A DNA stretch of 64,000 bases. Origin: Pyrenophora tritici-repentis (taxonomy: Eukaryota > Ascomycota > Dothideomycetes > Pleosporales > Pleosporaceae). Location of the stretch: the NCBI RefSeq assembly GCF_003171515.1, contig NC_089395.1:248001-312000 (forward strand), read 5' to 3'. Shown piece after piece: positions 18,017 to 29,127 of this stretch. Below the pieces are notes generated by a model. The model worked only from the letters and a program-made list of their open reading frames with translations. It was not told the origin of the DNA and did not search any database. The position numbers and the translations under genes were made by a program. Position 1 is the stretch's first letter, and the number at the start of each line of letters is the position of its first letter.

Positions 18017-21000
18017 CTATCCACCTTTGTTGTAGTCCTTTGTTTCGATAGTTGGAGTCGTAAGGCCTAGCTGTTGTAGATACCTGCTGTGGGCTTGTCG
18101 TTCAAGAGGTTTCGTGAGGCCGTCAGCAGCCATCTCATGAGTTCGTACATGCTCTACGTAGAGGTTGCCGTCGCGGACTTGATCCTTGATGTAATGGTAG
18201 TAGATATCGACGTGCTTTGTACGCTCGTGATGACCCTCTGAGTGTAGTAGCTGTATAGATGGAGCGTTGTCTCCGTAGATAAGGATAGGATGGGTATCTG
18301 TACCGTTGTAACCGAGCTGGTGTAGCAGACGGTACAGCCAGGTAGCCTCCTTAGCGGCGTAGGTAAGAGCAACGTACTCAGCTTCAGTTGTTGAGGTTGT
18401 AACTAGCTTTTGCTTGACTGACTTGTGACAGATAGTACCTCCAGCAAGTTTGAACAAGTATCCGGAGGTTGATTTGCGGTCCTCGCCGTCAGCAAATGAG
18501 GCGTCGCTGTAGCCATGTAGGTGTAGCGTAGGATTAGTGTTGTTCTTGTTGTCATCGTATGATGTCGCATACATGGTGATAGGCATGCGTGCGTGTGGAG
18601 ATGTAGCTCGATAGCTCATTACAAGAGATTTGAAGGTCTTGAGATAGTCGATGATCTGGATTGCGTACTCGTAGTGTTGTTGAGTTGGATTGCTCATAGC
18701 GCGGGCGAGATAGGCGACGTGGAAGGATATATCAGCTCGCAGTTGGGTTGCTGGATACAGCAGCTTGCCAATAACCTTTTGGTAGTTCTGAATTTGTTGT
18801 TGAGTTGCAAGATCAGTTGGAGATCGCAGCTTCAACTTGAGTACTGAGGTATCAAGCGGCGTGTAGCGAGGGAGCGCGTGTTGACGACTATACTCCTCTA
18901 CAAGCTTGTCGACATACAGACTCCGCAACAATCAATCGATTGACATGATTGATTCCTATATAGGTTAAAGAATTACTTCATTAGGCAGCCTTTAACCTAG
19001 ATAGGAATCAATCATGCCGATCCGATTGATTGTTGCGGAGTCTGTCGACATATGACTCCATTGAGATCTCGATGAGTCGGGATGGTCGTGAGCGTCGAAT
19101 CCGGAGACCTAGGTAGTGAGAGATTGGTCCTAGATCTCGACACTTGTACTTCTTGTATACAGCCTCTTTGATCTCCTTCATGCGTTGCTTCGTAGCTGTG
19201 ATGAAGATGATATCATCAACATACGCAAGGATAAGACTGCCGTCTAGGTGTTTGAAGACACATGGATCTGACTCTAAAGGATCGAAGCCGATACCCTTAA
19301 GATAGCTCGATAGCTCATTGTACCAGAGGCGTGGTGAGCGGCGCAGGCCGTACAAAGCTTTGATAAGCTTGGCTTTGCGTCCGTCTGGTAGGCGGACATA
19401 GACTACTTCGTCTTTGTCTAGTTTACCGTTGAGAAAGGCGGTAACAACGTCTGCTTGCTCGCATTCTAAGTCTTTGGTTGCGACAAGGGCGAGAAGGACT
19501 TTTAGTGTAGTTGCGCGAGCTACTGCAGCGTAGGTTTCGCGCCAGAAGTCGGTCTCCTGCCTATTGCCACAGACAACCAGTCGAGCCTTGAAGCGCTCGA
19601 GTTGTCCATCGTCCTTGACTTTGTATTTGTATACCCACTTAGTAGGCAGGGCGTATACGCCAGGAGGGATCGTGGTTGTGGTCTCCCATGTGCCATTCTG
19701 GTCGAGTGATACGAGCTCTTCATCTTCAGCAGCGATCCATTGCTTGCTGTATGGATGAAGGCGTGCTGCCTTGCGTGTGGCAGGCTCAGGCGGTAAGTCT
19801 GTTGTTGTTGCCTCTGTAATTGCCGTAGCAAAGCAACGAGAGACTGCCGCGTATCGGTTGGGCGGTCGAGTGATGCGACGACGTCCATCGAGTATGTTAC
19901 GGGCATCAAATGATGCACTGATCTCGTCGTGACGTGGAGCATTTTGGGATGTATCCCGACGCTGAGGTGTTGCTCGAGCATTAGCAACCTCGGTAAGACT
20001 ATTGTAGTTGTCAATGTCCGCGTCAAAGTCAAAGGTAGACTGCGCTTCAGTCTCTAGTCCGTCAAATACATAACCACTACCTTGCTCCGGGAGAGAGACT
20101 TCATGGTGTGGAAATGAAGAGGGATCTGGTGCTGGCGGTGGATCTTGGATATAGAAGCATTGATCCGGTTCGGTTGTAGCTGTGTCTTCTTGGACTACAG
20201 CTTTGACGTCGTGTTTAGGCCAAGCAACACTGCTCGTACGGTGTATGGACTGTGTGACTGGATCCCACATAAGGTAGATCCGTGATCCTTCTCGACCGAC
20301 GAAGTACATCTTGACCGATCGTGGTTCAAACTTGGCGCTCTGAACTCGTCGCTGTACTGGTTGATGGACGTACCCAGCTTCTCCGAAGGTGCGGAAGGAG
20401 CATAGATTAGGCACAGGGTTTGCAACCTTCATGTGCTCAAATAGCAGCTGTCTTGGTGTCTTACTGTCTGGTACAGCAGAGCTGACGCTATGGTTAAGGA
20501 CGTCGATGGAGTACTGGGCTGCGTATGGCCAGTATGTCTTAGATATGTGAGGCGCTGCCAAAATCATTGTGCGCGCTCGGACCTCCACTACGTAGTTGCT
20601 GGCTTCAGCGACTCCATTCTGGTGGGGTGTATAGGCGGTGGAAGGCTCAGAGATAATGCCTTTGTCCTTGAAGTAACGCCTAGTCGTCTGGTTAAGGAAC
20701 ATATTGTCGTTGTCCATGTGAACGATCGACACTCGAACGTGGTGTTGAGTTTCCATCTTGTCCAGGTGTTGTATAAGCTTAGATGTGATTGCTGCTTTGC
20801 AGTCTGTGAAATCAATCCAGCGGTATCGTGAGTAGTCGTCGGTGTACAGTATCCAGTAGCGCTCACCGTTGACACCTTCGGGCGTCACTGGTCCAACAAT
20901 ATCGATATGAATACGATGGAGGAACGTCGTTGAGCGGGCTGGAGACCGTCGTGAGATCTGTTTCTTCGATTTGGATAACATGCAGGCCTCGCATGAGAAT

Positions 21001-22681
21001 GCCTGTGTTGTAGTGAGACGTAGGCCGGTGGTGTTAGCGACAAGAAGCTTAAGAGCTTTAGGGTCGGCATGGCCAAACAGCTCATGGAGCTCTTGGAGAG
21101 TAATCTCGCGATAGGGAGCGAGTACACCTGTTGGGTTGGTGGTCGCGGCGGTTGCAAAGGCAAACGCGCGAGCTGCCTCAAGCTCTGTGTTGGCGAGGAG
21201 GAGCGTAGGGATCTTGTCGACCTCAGGTGTGAAGGCGATCTCTTGTTGTGATGGCATGAGGTACAGCTTGCTGTCCCAGCCGTGGTAATAGAGATTTTTC
21301 GCTCGTAGTTTAGAGTGGGAGAGGACTGATACAAACATGTCCGGAGCGTATAGCACGTTAGTGAAGGAGACCTTGTTGAGTACACCTTCTGACGTGACGA
21401 CAGTGATCTGAATGGTACCTACCTGCTTAGCAGTAATAGGTCCGGCTCCAGTATTAATTGTAGCAGGAGCAGTGTCGTGTAGAATTTGGAACTTGCTGCG
21501 ATCATTGCAGATGTGATCGCTGCTTCCAGTATCGATAATGAATCGTTGTTTGAAGTTAGAGGTCTCCTTGGTGAGACTCTGTACCTTCTCTGACAAATGA
21601 ACCGTTGTAAAGGCAAAGCCTTCAGCATTAATAGCTGCGGCGTTGGTGCTAGTAGGCTGTTGTTTGCCTTGTTGTTGAGCTTGGCGCTGACGCCAGGCTT
21701 CAGTGGCGAGGTGAGGAAAGGTGTACCAGCAGTTATCACCTCCTCCAGTATGGTTGCAGTCGCAGTGCTTGCAGTATGGGGAGGTATTTGTAGGTCTCTG
21801 AGTCGCACCCTCAGAACCTCTACCTCGTCCGCGCTGGGCTCGCCCATTGCCTCGATTGCCGCGGCCACGGGTGGCGCTTCTGTTGGCGTCGTTGTTATCA
21901 CTAAGAGGCTGACTGCGGTTGTTGTCACCCCAGAAGCTCGGATAGACGTGTTAATGGTCTTGATTGGGTCGTCGCGGCGGGCCTCGTCAATAAGCTCGCT
22001 ACACATGCGATCGACGTTCAGAGTAACGTTGCGGCGCAGATCAGCGCGGCGATCGCGTCCGTAGTCCGGGTAGGCGTTGTTGATAGCAAGAATGAACTGA
22101 TACACTCGAGCTTTGTTAGATAGCTTACAGTCTGCGATGACGTCAAGCTTTGCAAGTCCTGTTTTAAACTTGTCGGTGAAGTTGGCTGTAGAGGGGCAGT
22201 CTTGAGCTCTCAGCTTGAAGAAATCTGCCCAGATAGTACACTCTTCAGTGACGCCTTGTTCACGATAACGAGCTGTAATAGCTTCGTACTTCTGCCTCAC
22301 TGTGGGCAGGTTCATGACGTTGTCCCATACTGATCTTGGTACTGTATTGAGTATAGCCAAGGTGAGAGACGATTCTCGGGAGTTGTAAATACGATAGAGC
22401 TCATAGTCTTTGTCGTACTGTGTAGTAACTTCTTTGTTGTGGGCTCGTACGCGTTGCTGAGCGTCAAGCAGAAGTTGTGGCGTGTTGAATGCCGATGACG
22501 TAGTTGTCGGTTCAGTTTGATAGTGAGGTGTTTCTGGGTATGTGACCATGTAGCTGCCGTCGAGTAGACCTCCGATAGAGTGAATATTTGCGTACAGCTT
22601 CAATGCTGCTTCCCAGTGGTAAGCGTTGCTACCATCTGCTTGTAGCTTTGGGATCGCGTCCATCGCTGTGGATGGCGCCAT
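18017..22681 (-). pseudogene. Copia-2 gag-pol, broken by a frameshift and MITE-3
   Basis: The start is an ATG at 22679-22681 (MAPSTAMDAIPKLQADG); the end is 16 bp from the polypurine tract. Gag runs to about 21935, where the frame shifts by -1 (the gag frame continues out of register to 21419). The shifted frame carries an RG-rich stretch, a Cys/His knuckle (CKHCDCNHTGGGDNC) and then protease (IIDTGSSDHICND). Integrase (LHELFGHADPK..CEAC and DDE core), RT (DVVTAFLNG, YVDDIIF) and RNase H (YSDASFADGEDRKSTSGYLF, STTEAEYVAL) follow. MITE-3 splits RT after IEISMESYVD. All domains are recognisable, so the element died recently or is complemented in trans. Confidence 0.9.
18917..19044 (-). mobile_element. 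MITE-3 (hAT-type fold-back) in Copia-2 pol
   Basis: 128 bp with perfect ends CAGACTCCGCAACAATCAA and its inverse, and an 8-bp target duplication TCGACATA (18909-18916, 19045-19052). Further inverted segments inside (CCTATATAGGTTAAAG against CTTTAACCTAGATAGG) make most of it able to fold into one hairpin. It is a diverged, shorter relative of MITE-1 and MITE-2. Strand is arbitrary. Confidence 0.95.
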
Positions 22682-22789
22682 CGTGACTTTATCGTCGTCG
22701 TCGTCGCGCGAGTGACTGATGTTGTGTTCAACTGATCGGTTCTGCTGCTGCGGAAATCGCACCTCTAGAGCACTTTATCGTGTTAGAGG

Positions 22790-22802
22790 AGGGCTCATAA
22801 CC
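22790..22802 (-). promoter_or_regulatory. Copia-2 primer binding site (initiator tRNA anticodon arm)
   Basis: Plus strand AGGGCTCATAACC touches the 5' LTR, matching the same internal part of initiator tRNA-Met as in Copia-1. Confidence 0.75.
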
Positions 22803-22972
22803 TGATGAAGGTGGAGAAACGTGCGTGAACTTGTTGTATTGGAGCTACGGGAGAAGAGAGAATATCTATGGTGCGCGCACGGAGCAGCTGACTAATCAGT
22901 GCCTGGCCAATCAGAGCACGGGAAGCCTGATTCACCGTGAATACTAGTGAAGGCTCTCACCGCGTCTCGACA
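22803..22972 (-). repeat. Copia-2 5' LTR
   Basis: 170 bp, identical by eye to 17819-17988; followed by target duplication CAAGT. Confidence 0.95.
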
Positions 22973-24412
22973 CAAGTCCCTGAGCTCGCCAGAGCTATCA
23001 ACGTAGTGGGCGACGATACCTAAGTAACCGCGCTTGCCACCTTTTGTCGTCCATCCGTCAAAGCTTATATGGACTTTGCTCATTGATTCTGAAAGGCTTG
23101 CGACAACCTTTGGTAACAGGTAGTTGTACAGGCGTATAACGTATCGTGAGACGCTGTTATGAGATGCCCACAGGGCTCGTTCTGCCTCTACGCTAGCTAA
23201 TTGTATCATATTGCGAAAAGACGATGATTCGAATTGTGAGAGTGGGAGGTTGTTTTCGACGAGCCAGGTGACGGCCGCAAGCCTAAACTCTTGTATATTG
23301 AAGTTGGTAAGCTCGTTGGCAACAGCCTGAGAGCAGCCCTTCTGAAGGGCGCGTTCGAGGAGAGTTTCTTTCCGAGGAGCGACGGTAGTGCGCTTACTTG
23401 GAGGCTTCAAGCCATGACCTTTCTTGTCTTCTCCGAGATGACGTGCTGGCGCTGATGGAGACTGCGAGACGTCATGTATGCCACGGCCAACAGTAGTGAA
23501 CTTGTGCTTATAGCAATAGTGGCAGATCCACGTGACTTTTGCGACGTTGCTGCGCAAGGCGATGCGATAGCCATGGCTGTATACCCAGCTTGCTCGGTTC
23601 GAAAGTGATGTGGGCGGCTTGCAGTGCTTTGGGTAGCGACTCCAATTAAAGCCGTCGTATTTGTCCTCTACCCATACGAAACCCTCGTCGACAGCCTCGC
23701 TAGCTGCTCCTGAAGCTGCAACAGTGGCATGCTCGCTGCCCTCAGGTGGTGGGATGATTGTCTCTTCGGCGCGCGACTCTCGGAGGGTCGCTTCAAAATT
23801 TGGTGCTTGTGGCGCGGCGACGAGAGCTTGACGCGGCGACAGCGGTGGAGGAGGTGGAGATGGTGAGAATGGCCGAGTATCGACTAGCACAGGTTGGCTG
23901 GCAGTCCCGCGATGACGCGCTGCGACTCTAGGGCGCTTCGAAGTTGTCGCGATTTCTAGAGCATTAACGCGTGTTCTTTTTGCTGGCATTATAGCAACGG
24001 CGAGGTAGATAATAGCTGCAAATAGAGACGCGTTGATGGAGTATAGGTGAGTGTGGTGGGTGATAAGTAGTAAGTGAAGTGTCGCAGAAGGAGAATATTG
24101 TTGCCAGGCCGTTAGCCGGAAATTTAGTAGCTTATTTGCTAGAAATATAGCAAAAAAGAGTGTATTTTAGGTTATAACTAGGTTTCGAACTTACGCACTA
24201 CACCTAAAAATCATCGTGAGATTGCCCCTCCACCAAGTCCTTCAGCCCCAAGTTTCCAACCGCCCCATCCAACCAAGCTAAGCAAGCTGACTGAGCGAGC
24301 GCCTATCCCTAAGCTCGCTCGGCTTGCAAGCGCGCACTGCGCGCTCAGCTCATTCGGCTTGGTCAAAACGTCCAAGCCGAGCGAGCTGAGCGAGCCGGCT
24401 CGCTCGTTGACA

Positions 24413-24846
24413 AGTATGGGAGACATGAGTTGAATCCGTATCGCAACGAATGAAGCGGGCGGGTGGCGTAGACAACGGAGATGTGACTGGGCTGGCTAGG
24501 GCTAGTTGTTTTTGGAAAGAAGCATGTTATTGGTGGTTATATGTTCTTTTTGAAATTTCTGGGCTTAGAAAGGGGGGTGTTGGATAAGTTAAGACATGCA
24601 ACGTTCCGGACGGCGCGGATATGTGTAGGGCATCTTCGTACGCAAAGTGTTTATTGGGAAATGCGGGCAAGCGATTATGATGACGAGGGAGCAATCGCTA
24701 GACCTTCATATACTTTGGGGAGTGAGCTAAATATGCAGGGAAGAAGTTGCAAGTAGAGGGCCAGATCAATGTACGCCTCATTCGATATTTCACCGTGCGC
24801 CAATCACGCATATGTCAGACTACAGATATTATACAGGAGATTCTTT
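24413..24846. other. Gap between transposon block and first host gene
   Basis: No gene recognised. A 71-codon frame at 24541-24756 has no recognisable motif. This marks the edge of the repeat block. Confidence 0.5.
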
Positions 24847-25920
24847 TCAGAAAGCGAGTTGCCACAAGTCGGCTAGTCGCTCGTTGTTCTCACCAAGACC
24901 ACCATGGATGACGATGCTGTCGTTGCCGCTGTCCGCCTTGACCACATCGGCGTCGAACCAACCACGCGGATCAGGAATACCGTCACTACTGCCTTCAGGC
25001 TGGATTTCCGTCCACCACTTCTCGCCGACATCGTAGATCCAAACGTCGCTTAGCATTTTGCCCGCCCCGGCATGGCCGAGGGATGAGGGATCGTGTTCAC
25101 CGAAGAGGGTGAGGAGCTTGTCTTTGCCGGCGAGCTTGACGGGGAGAAGAACACAAACACTGCGCGGTTTGGGTCCATTGAAACCATCGGCTGCAAAGTT
25201 TTCGGTAGTCCATGTGTCGCTGGCGATGTCGAAGATGTCAATGCTGCCGCCTTGCTCGGTGGTTCCGTCAAATCCGTTCATCCTGTAAAGCTTACCGCCG
25301 CTGAAAGCGATGGAAGCGCCTCCACGGTGGGGGGCGGGAGCATCGGGAGCCTGTGTCCACGTACGCTCATGGATGTTGAATTTCCACAAATCTGAAAGGC
25401 GGCCATTTGCGGGGCAGCCGGCGTGGATGAACAGAGTATCTTTCCCATCGCTAGTAGAGCAGTGGTAGCTGCGTGCTGGTGGATATGGCTTTGAAGAGTC
25501 GACAGGCGATATCTTTGACCACGATGAGCTTTTAGGGTTGAAACACCACACTGCACCGTCTTCCTCTACTGGGGCCATGTCGACGCCGCCACGGCCAGAG
25601 AAGATGTACATTTTGCCATCTATTGCGGCTGATGCACTTCCCACTCGCGGACTTGGTGCTGGGGATGCTGACTTTGTCTCGATGTTTGTCGCATCTGTGG
25701 CGCTTTTAGCGTGGTACCTTAATGGCGTGTAAAACGAGGGGTACATACCAGACGTCAGAGAGAAGATGTCGACTTTGTTATCGATGGGCTCTCGGGGCTT
25801 CACTTCTCCGCCAAAGATGCATACTTTCTGTTGGACGACGGAAACAACTTGGGAGGAACGTTGCAGTCGTTCCTCGCTCGCAAGACGTTTCCAAGTGCCA
25901 TTGAGAGTGCTGATTGGCAT
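24847..25920 (-). CDS. Kelch-repeat protein
   Basis: A single-exon protein of 357 residues from ATG at 25920. About five to six kelch blades are visible by the pattern of a Gly pair or GxxG followed by Asp and a later Trp: QQKVCIFGGEV, GKMYIFSGRGG..VWCFNPKSSSW, FIHAGCPANGRLSDLWKFNIHERTW, YRMNGFDG..IDIFDIASDTW, LTLFGEHDP..LSDVWIYDVGEKWW, IVIHGGLGENNERLADLW. It should fold as a beta-propeller. No signal peptide or membrane segment, so cytosolic or nuclear. Plant nitrile-specifier proteins and fungal kelch proteins look alike; the substrate or partner cannot be told. It is divergent from the coilin-like gene with 324 bp between start codons. Confidence 0.85.
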   Translation of the reverse strand: MPISTLNGTWKRLASEERLQRSSQVVSVVQQKVCIFGGEVKPREPIDNKVDIFSLTSGMYPSFYTPLRYHAKSATDATNIETKSASPAPSPRVGSASAAIDGKMYIFSGRGGVDMAPVEEDGAVWCFNPKSSSWSKISPVDSSKPYPPARSYHCSTSDGKDTLFIHAGCPANGRLSDLWKFNIHERTWTQAPDAPAPHRGGASIAFSGGKLYRMNGFDGTTEQGGSIDIFDIASDTWTTENFAADGFNGPKPRSVCVLLPVKLAGKDKLLTLFGEHDPSSLGHAGAGKMLSDVWIYDVGEKWWTEIQPEGSSDGIPDPRGWFDADVVKADSGNDSIVIHGGLGENNERLADLWQLAF

Positions 25921-26244
25921 ACTGAAGGTATCGTAAGTTAGTCGTAAATTGGTTATGGAGCTTGATATGGAAGTGAGACTGGTGGGAGATATGGGGTGAG
26001 AGAACTGATGAAACTATTTAAAGAGTAATGGTAAGAAGTCGAATATTGCGTCATTTGCGGGTGGTGATACAGTGAAGGTCGGGTATATGCTCCACCTTCC
26101 AACTCGGGCGGCACATGGAAACGCGCTAGCTTAGACAGGCTAGTGCGCATGCATGGATCGTCATCGGCGTAGCGTCCAGGACCCAAAAGTTCGCGACCCA
26201 ACTGTCACCATCTTCTTTGCACGCACGCGATTCACAAGCCAACA

Positions 26245-28369
26245 ATGAGGTTGCGATTAACGGTACAGAGGAATGGCCTGCCTGCTGCCAATGTACTGTG
26301 GAACGTGCCCGAGACCAACAGCACGCAGGCTTACACAATCACGCGCCTGCTGGAAGACGTTAACCTCATCATCCCGCTAGAGGCAGAGCATTGGGGCCTG
26401 GAGCATTATGTTGTCGAAGTGGCCGGATTCGAGTGTTTGCACTTCATGCCCGTCATCAATGCCCTCAAGGAGGATGATCACGTTTCGTACGTAACTGTTC
26501 GGCTTCTACGCTGGTACCTGCTAATGAGCTACTAGTATTCGACCGCTCATGACTGCCGAAGTGCGCGCGCGAACCCTTACCGGACGTCATCAGATATCAG
26601 ATGGAGGCCAACACCTGGTTGACGGCGTTCCCTTTGGTCGACCCTACCTACGCCAGCCAAACCGACCCGCCGTTCGCATACCTCCGCGCAAACGACGCCG
26701 ATTAGAAGACAGGGAAGCAGAAGAGGCGACTGAAGCTATCAATTTGCTTACAGAGAACGGAGAGGTTTCCGAAGAGGATGAGGTCATGCCACCCCTGAAT
26801 GGCCATTCTGTCTCAAGAAGCAAAGCAAAGGAGTCGCACAAGGCAGCCAAATCGGTACAATTTGCGCATCCCGAGATGGACGCATCTGATGATAGCGACG
26901 AGGACGACGATGACTTTGCACCCGGAGAAACAAACGAAGAGGAGGCTGCTTCTGAGGAGGATTCCGACGATACAGATTCAGACTCTGACGCAAAGTCAGG
27001 CGCAACTTCTAGCGCCTCAGACAGCTCGGGATCAGACTCTAGCTCTGATAGCGACTCTGGCGATAGCGATAGCGATAGCGACGCTGCCTCCCCACCCGAT
27101 GTTCTATCTTCCAAGGACGGTAACGAGGCTGAAGCGCCAACCACGCAGCCCCCAAAGCATACACCTCCAGGCCAAGGACTCACAGCCACCCAGATTAGGA
27201 ATGCACGGCGAACTCGAGTCAATCATCTACGCCGTCTGAAGGGATTGGGCGAGCTTCCTGAAAATGCCACATTGAACGATCTGCGAGACTACGAAGCAAG
27301 GAAACAAGGACAGCCCGAGGAAGAGCCCAGACAAACAGAACCATTCTCAACATCTCAAGGAAAGAGGAAGCGTTTAGATGAGGATGAGCCGGTTGAGGAT
27401 GGCGCGACAGAGCTCGAGCGACGGAAACGCGAACTCATGGCAAAGTTGAGAGAAAGTCCAGATATCACAGCACCAGCCGAAAAGCCCGCAGAGCCGTCGA
27501 CTCCTGTCATAGAACGAGCAGAAGAAGAGCCACCCACAAAGAAGCAAACGCCTCAAAGAAGGCTGCGTCCTGACACAGGTGCCATCGGTCGGATACTTGC
27601 CCGACAGGCTGCTCCTTTTGTCAGGAAAGGCAAGGCGAAAGCAGTTGAAGAACCACCAGAGCCAGAAGGAGCATCGGAACCAGACTTCTGGAAGTCGCGG
27701 ATCAATCTTTCCGCATTCGAATGCTGGGAGGAAGACTATGACCTCAGTGCCCCGCCATTTCCATTTCAACAGCACTGGGATCCAGCGAGTAAGCTCATGC
27801 GCGACAAAGCTTCCAAGAAGAAGAACAAGAAGCGCGGTCATGTACTACAGGAGACAGTCTTAAAAGTGGATGAGGAGGAAGAGGACGATGTGAAGATGGT
27901 CTTGAACTATGACGATGCTCCTGCAACCATTCCCAGCTCAGAGAACACCGACGCAGCCATCGAGGATCAGTTGCGCAATGATGTTGCGACGGCTGCTCAA
28001 GCAGACTTACCGCCGTTGCCCGAGGACATGCAGACGTTGCCGGACCTTGCTTCTTCTGACGTCAAGGTAGGCGCCATCATAGCGTGCAAGTTCTTCACTG
28101 TAAACCCCATTACCATCACACCAGAGATTAGCGACTACAAAACGGCTACAGTTGAACACGAAGGCGACTCGGGTCCCGGTGCTGGCACGATTCAACTGAG
28201 GATTGCTGCGCGCGATCTTCCAAAGAGAGAGATCAAATTCGACAGCAAAGGAAACCGTATATACAACGCCGCCGACGCTCTTTTGATGGAGGAAGACGAC
28301 GAAGATGAGGGTTTGTGGGAGGGCATGTTTGGTGAGCTTTTGGAAGCAAAGCTGTTGAAGGCTGCTTGA
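26245..28369 (+). CDS. Coilin-like nuclear protein (2 exons)
   Basis: Exons 26245-26486 and 26536-28369, intron 49 nt (GTACGT..CTAG), 691 residues. The N-terminus (about 1-95, MRLRLTVQRNGLP..TITRLLEDVNLIIPL) resembles a ubiquitin-like coilin self-association domain. The middle has acidic and S/D/E runs and basic clusters (PPRKRRRLEDRE), typical of a nucleolar or Cajal body protein. The C-terminal block VGAIIACKFFTVNPITITPEISDYKTATVEHE resembles the Tudor-like end of coilin, where ISDYK is shared. This fits a scaffold for snRNP maturation bodies. Identity rests on weak N- and C-terminal similarity and the architecture. Confidence 0.6.
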
Positions 28370-29127
28370 AGAGCGCATGGCTCGTTGTGTATGTGTGGTT
28401 AGAGATATCGCTGTCATTGATTACTCCAGTTTTTCCCAGCAAACACTAGCCTCTTGTCTATTTACCTTGATTAGATAATTCCCAATATACCCAATCATTT
28501 TCGCCCGGGAGCATATCATGTGCATCGCGTGATCAGTGTGATACAGAAACTCCGATCGGTCTTCGGTCTCGGGCCAGGGTCTCGGCGCATCTACCCCGCC
28601 AAACGTCACTGACCCCTCCATGAGTTCACGAGCTGCATGAGCTGATAGCCACCGGGCTATGCAAAGTACAAACCTGTACAAACACTGTACTTCATCCACA
28701 CGCAGTGCATATACTCTCTTCTCGCATTTCGAACTTGGTTATACAAGACGCCACGAAGCCGGTGAAATTACTCTTCACAGCTTATCGTCCATGCAGGCTT
28801 TTCTTCGGGAAACATGAACCCATGCCTCTAGTTTGCCCCTAACAACTGCCGTGGTGGGGTAGCTTCACGATTAGGATGAAGAGGTACATTATGCGATCCG
28901 TTTCTGGCGCGGTTCGTGTACTTATAAATTCTCGGTAATTCGGTAAATATCTCGCGGCTCCTCATTCCCATCGGCCAGTTTTCTACTTTAGCAGACATAT
29001 AAACAGTGTAAACGACGTAGTTCTTTGGGAAAGATCAAGCTGAAAAGTACAGAATGTGAGTGTTGATACAGCTAGATGCGATAGTAAAACATAAAACACG
29101 AAGCTGACTGTTACAGAACCACACACG
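28370..29127. other. Intergenic, upstream region of the MetE-like gene
   Basis: No gene seen. A possible 5' UTR intron (GTGAGT near 29056 to TTACAG near 29117) precedes the ATG of the next gene. Confidence 0.45.

Larger units (their letters stand above)
17819..22972 (-). mobile_element. Copia-2, full-length Ty1/Copia retrotransposon
   Basis: Two 170-bp LTRs (17819-17988, 22803-22972), identical by eye, begin TGATGAAGG and end TCTCGACA. The target duplication CAAGT lies at 17814-17818 and 22973-22977. It is inserted in the hAT-2 transposase. Minus-strand gag-pol is interrupted by a frameshift near 21935 and by MITE-3. A solo LTR of the same family sits at 60830-60999. Confidence 0.95.
13834..23989 (-). 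pseudogene. hAT-2 transposase, in three separated pieces
   Basis: The N-terminal 339 residues (23989 down to 22973) start MPAKRTRVN and hold a nuclear-targeting basic stretch, a proline run, a BED-like zinc finger (WICHYCYKHK..RHLGEDKKGH) and the first catalytic block KVHISFDGWTTKGGKRG. The piece 17818-17480 has LTGAHTGEA, the second Asp (LDNAHNN) and the CxxH-type block CGPHTLNLIG. The piece 14177-13834 has INYIKTPQQY and KPVVTRWNSY. All junctions are in frame once insertions and their duplications are ignored, so decay was mostly by insertion. The C-terminal dimerisation region is lost. It is a diverged paralogue of the hAT-1 transposase. Confidence 0.85.
13834..24412 (-). mobile_element. 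hAT-2, minus-strand hAT element split by hAT-1 and Copia-2
   Basis: hAT-2 pieces lie at 13834-14177, 17480-17818 and 22973 to about 24412. Removing hAT-1 with one CTAATGGT and Copia-2 with one CAAGT restores continuous reading. The 3' part after the region matching KRPDAPNWMRS of hAT-1 is missing, cut off at MITE-1. The 5' end is placed tentatively near 24412 because 24280-24412 is full of GCTCGCTCGGCTTG-like subterminal repeats in both orientations, a pattern seen near hAT ends. No clear terminal inverted repeat partner remains. Confidence 0.75.

Noticed and set aside
22978..24000. The N-terminal hAT-2 ORF as a host gene
   Set aside because: It joins in frame to hAT sequence on the other side of Copia-2 and carries transposase motifs.
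26644..27222. 192-codon minus-strand Ser-rich frame
   Set aside because: Antisense shadow of the acidic/Ser-rich part of the coilin-like gene.
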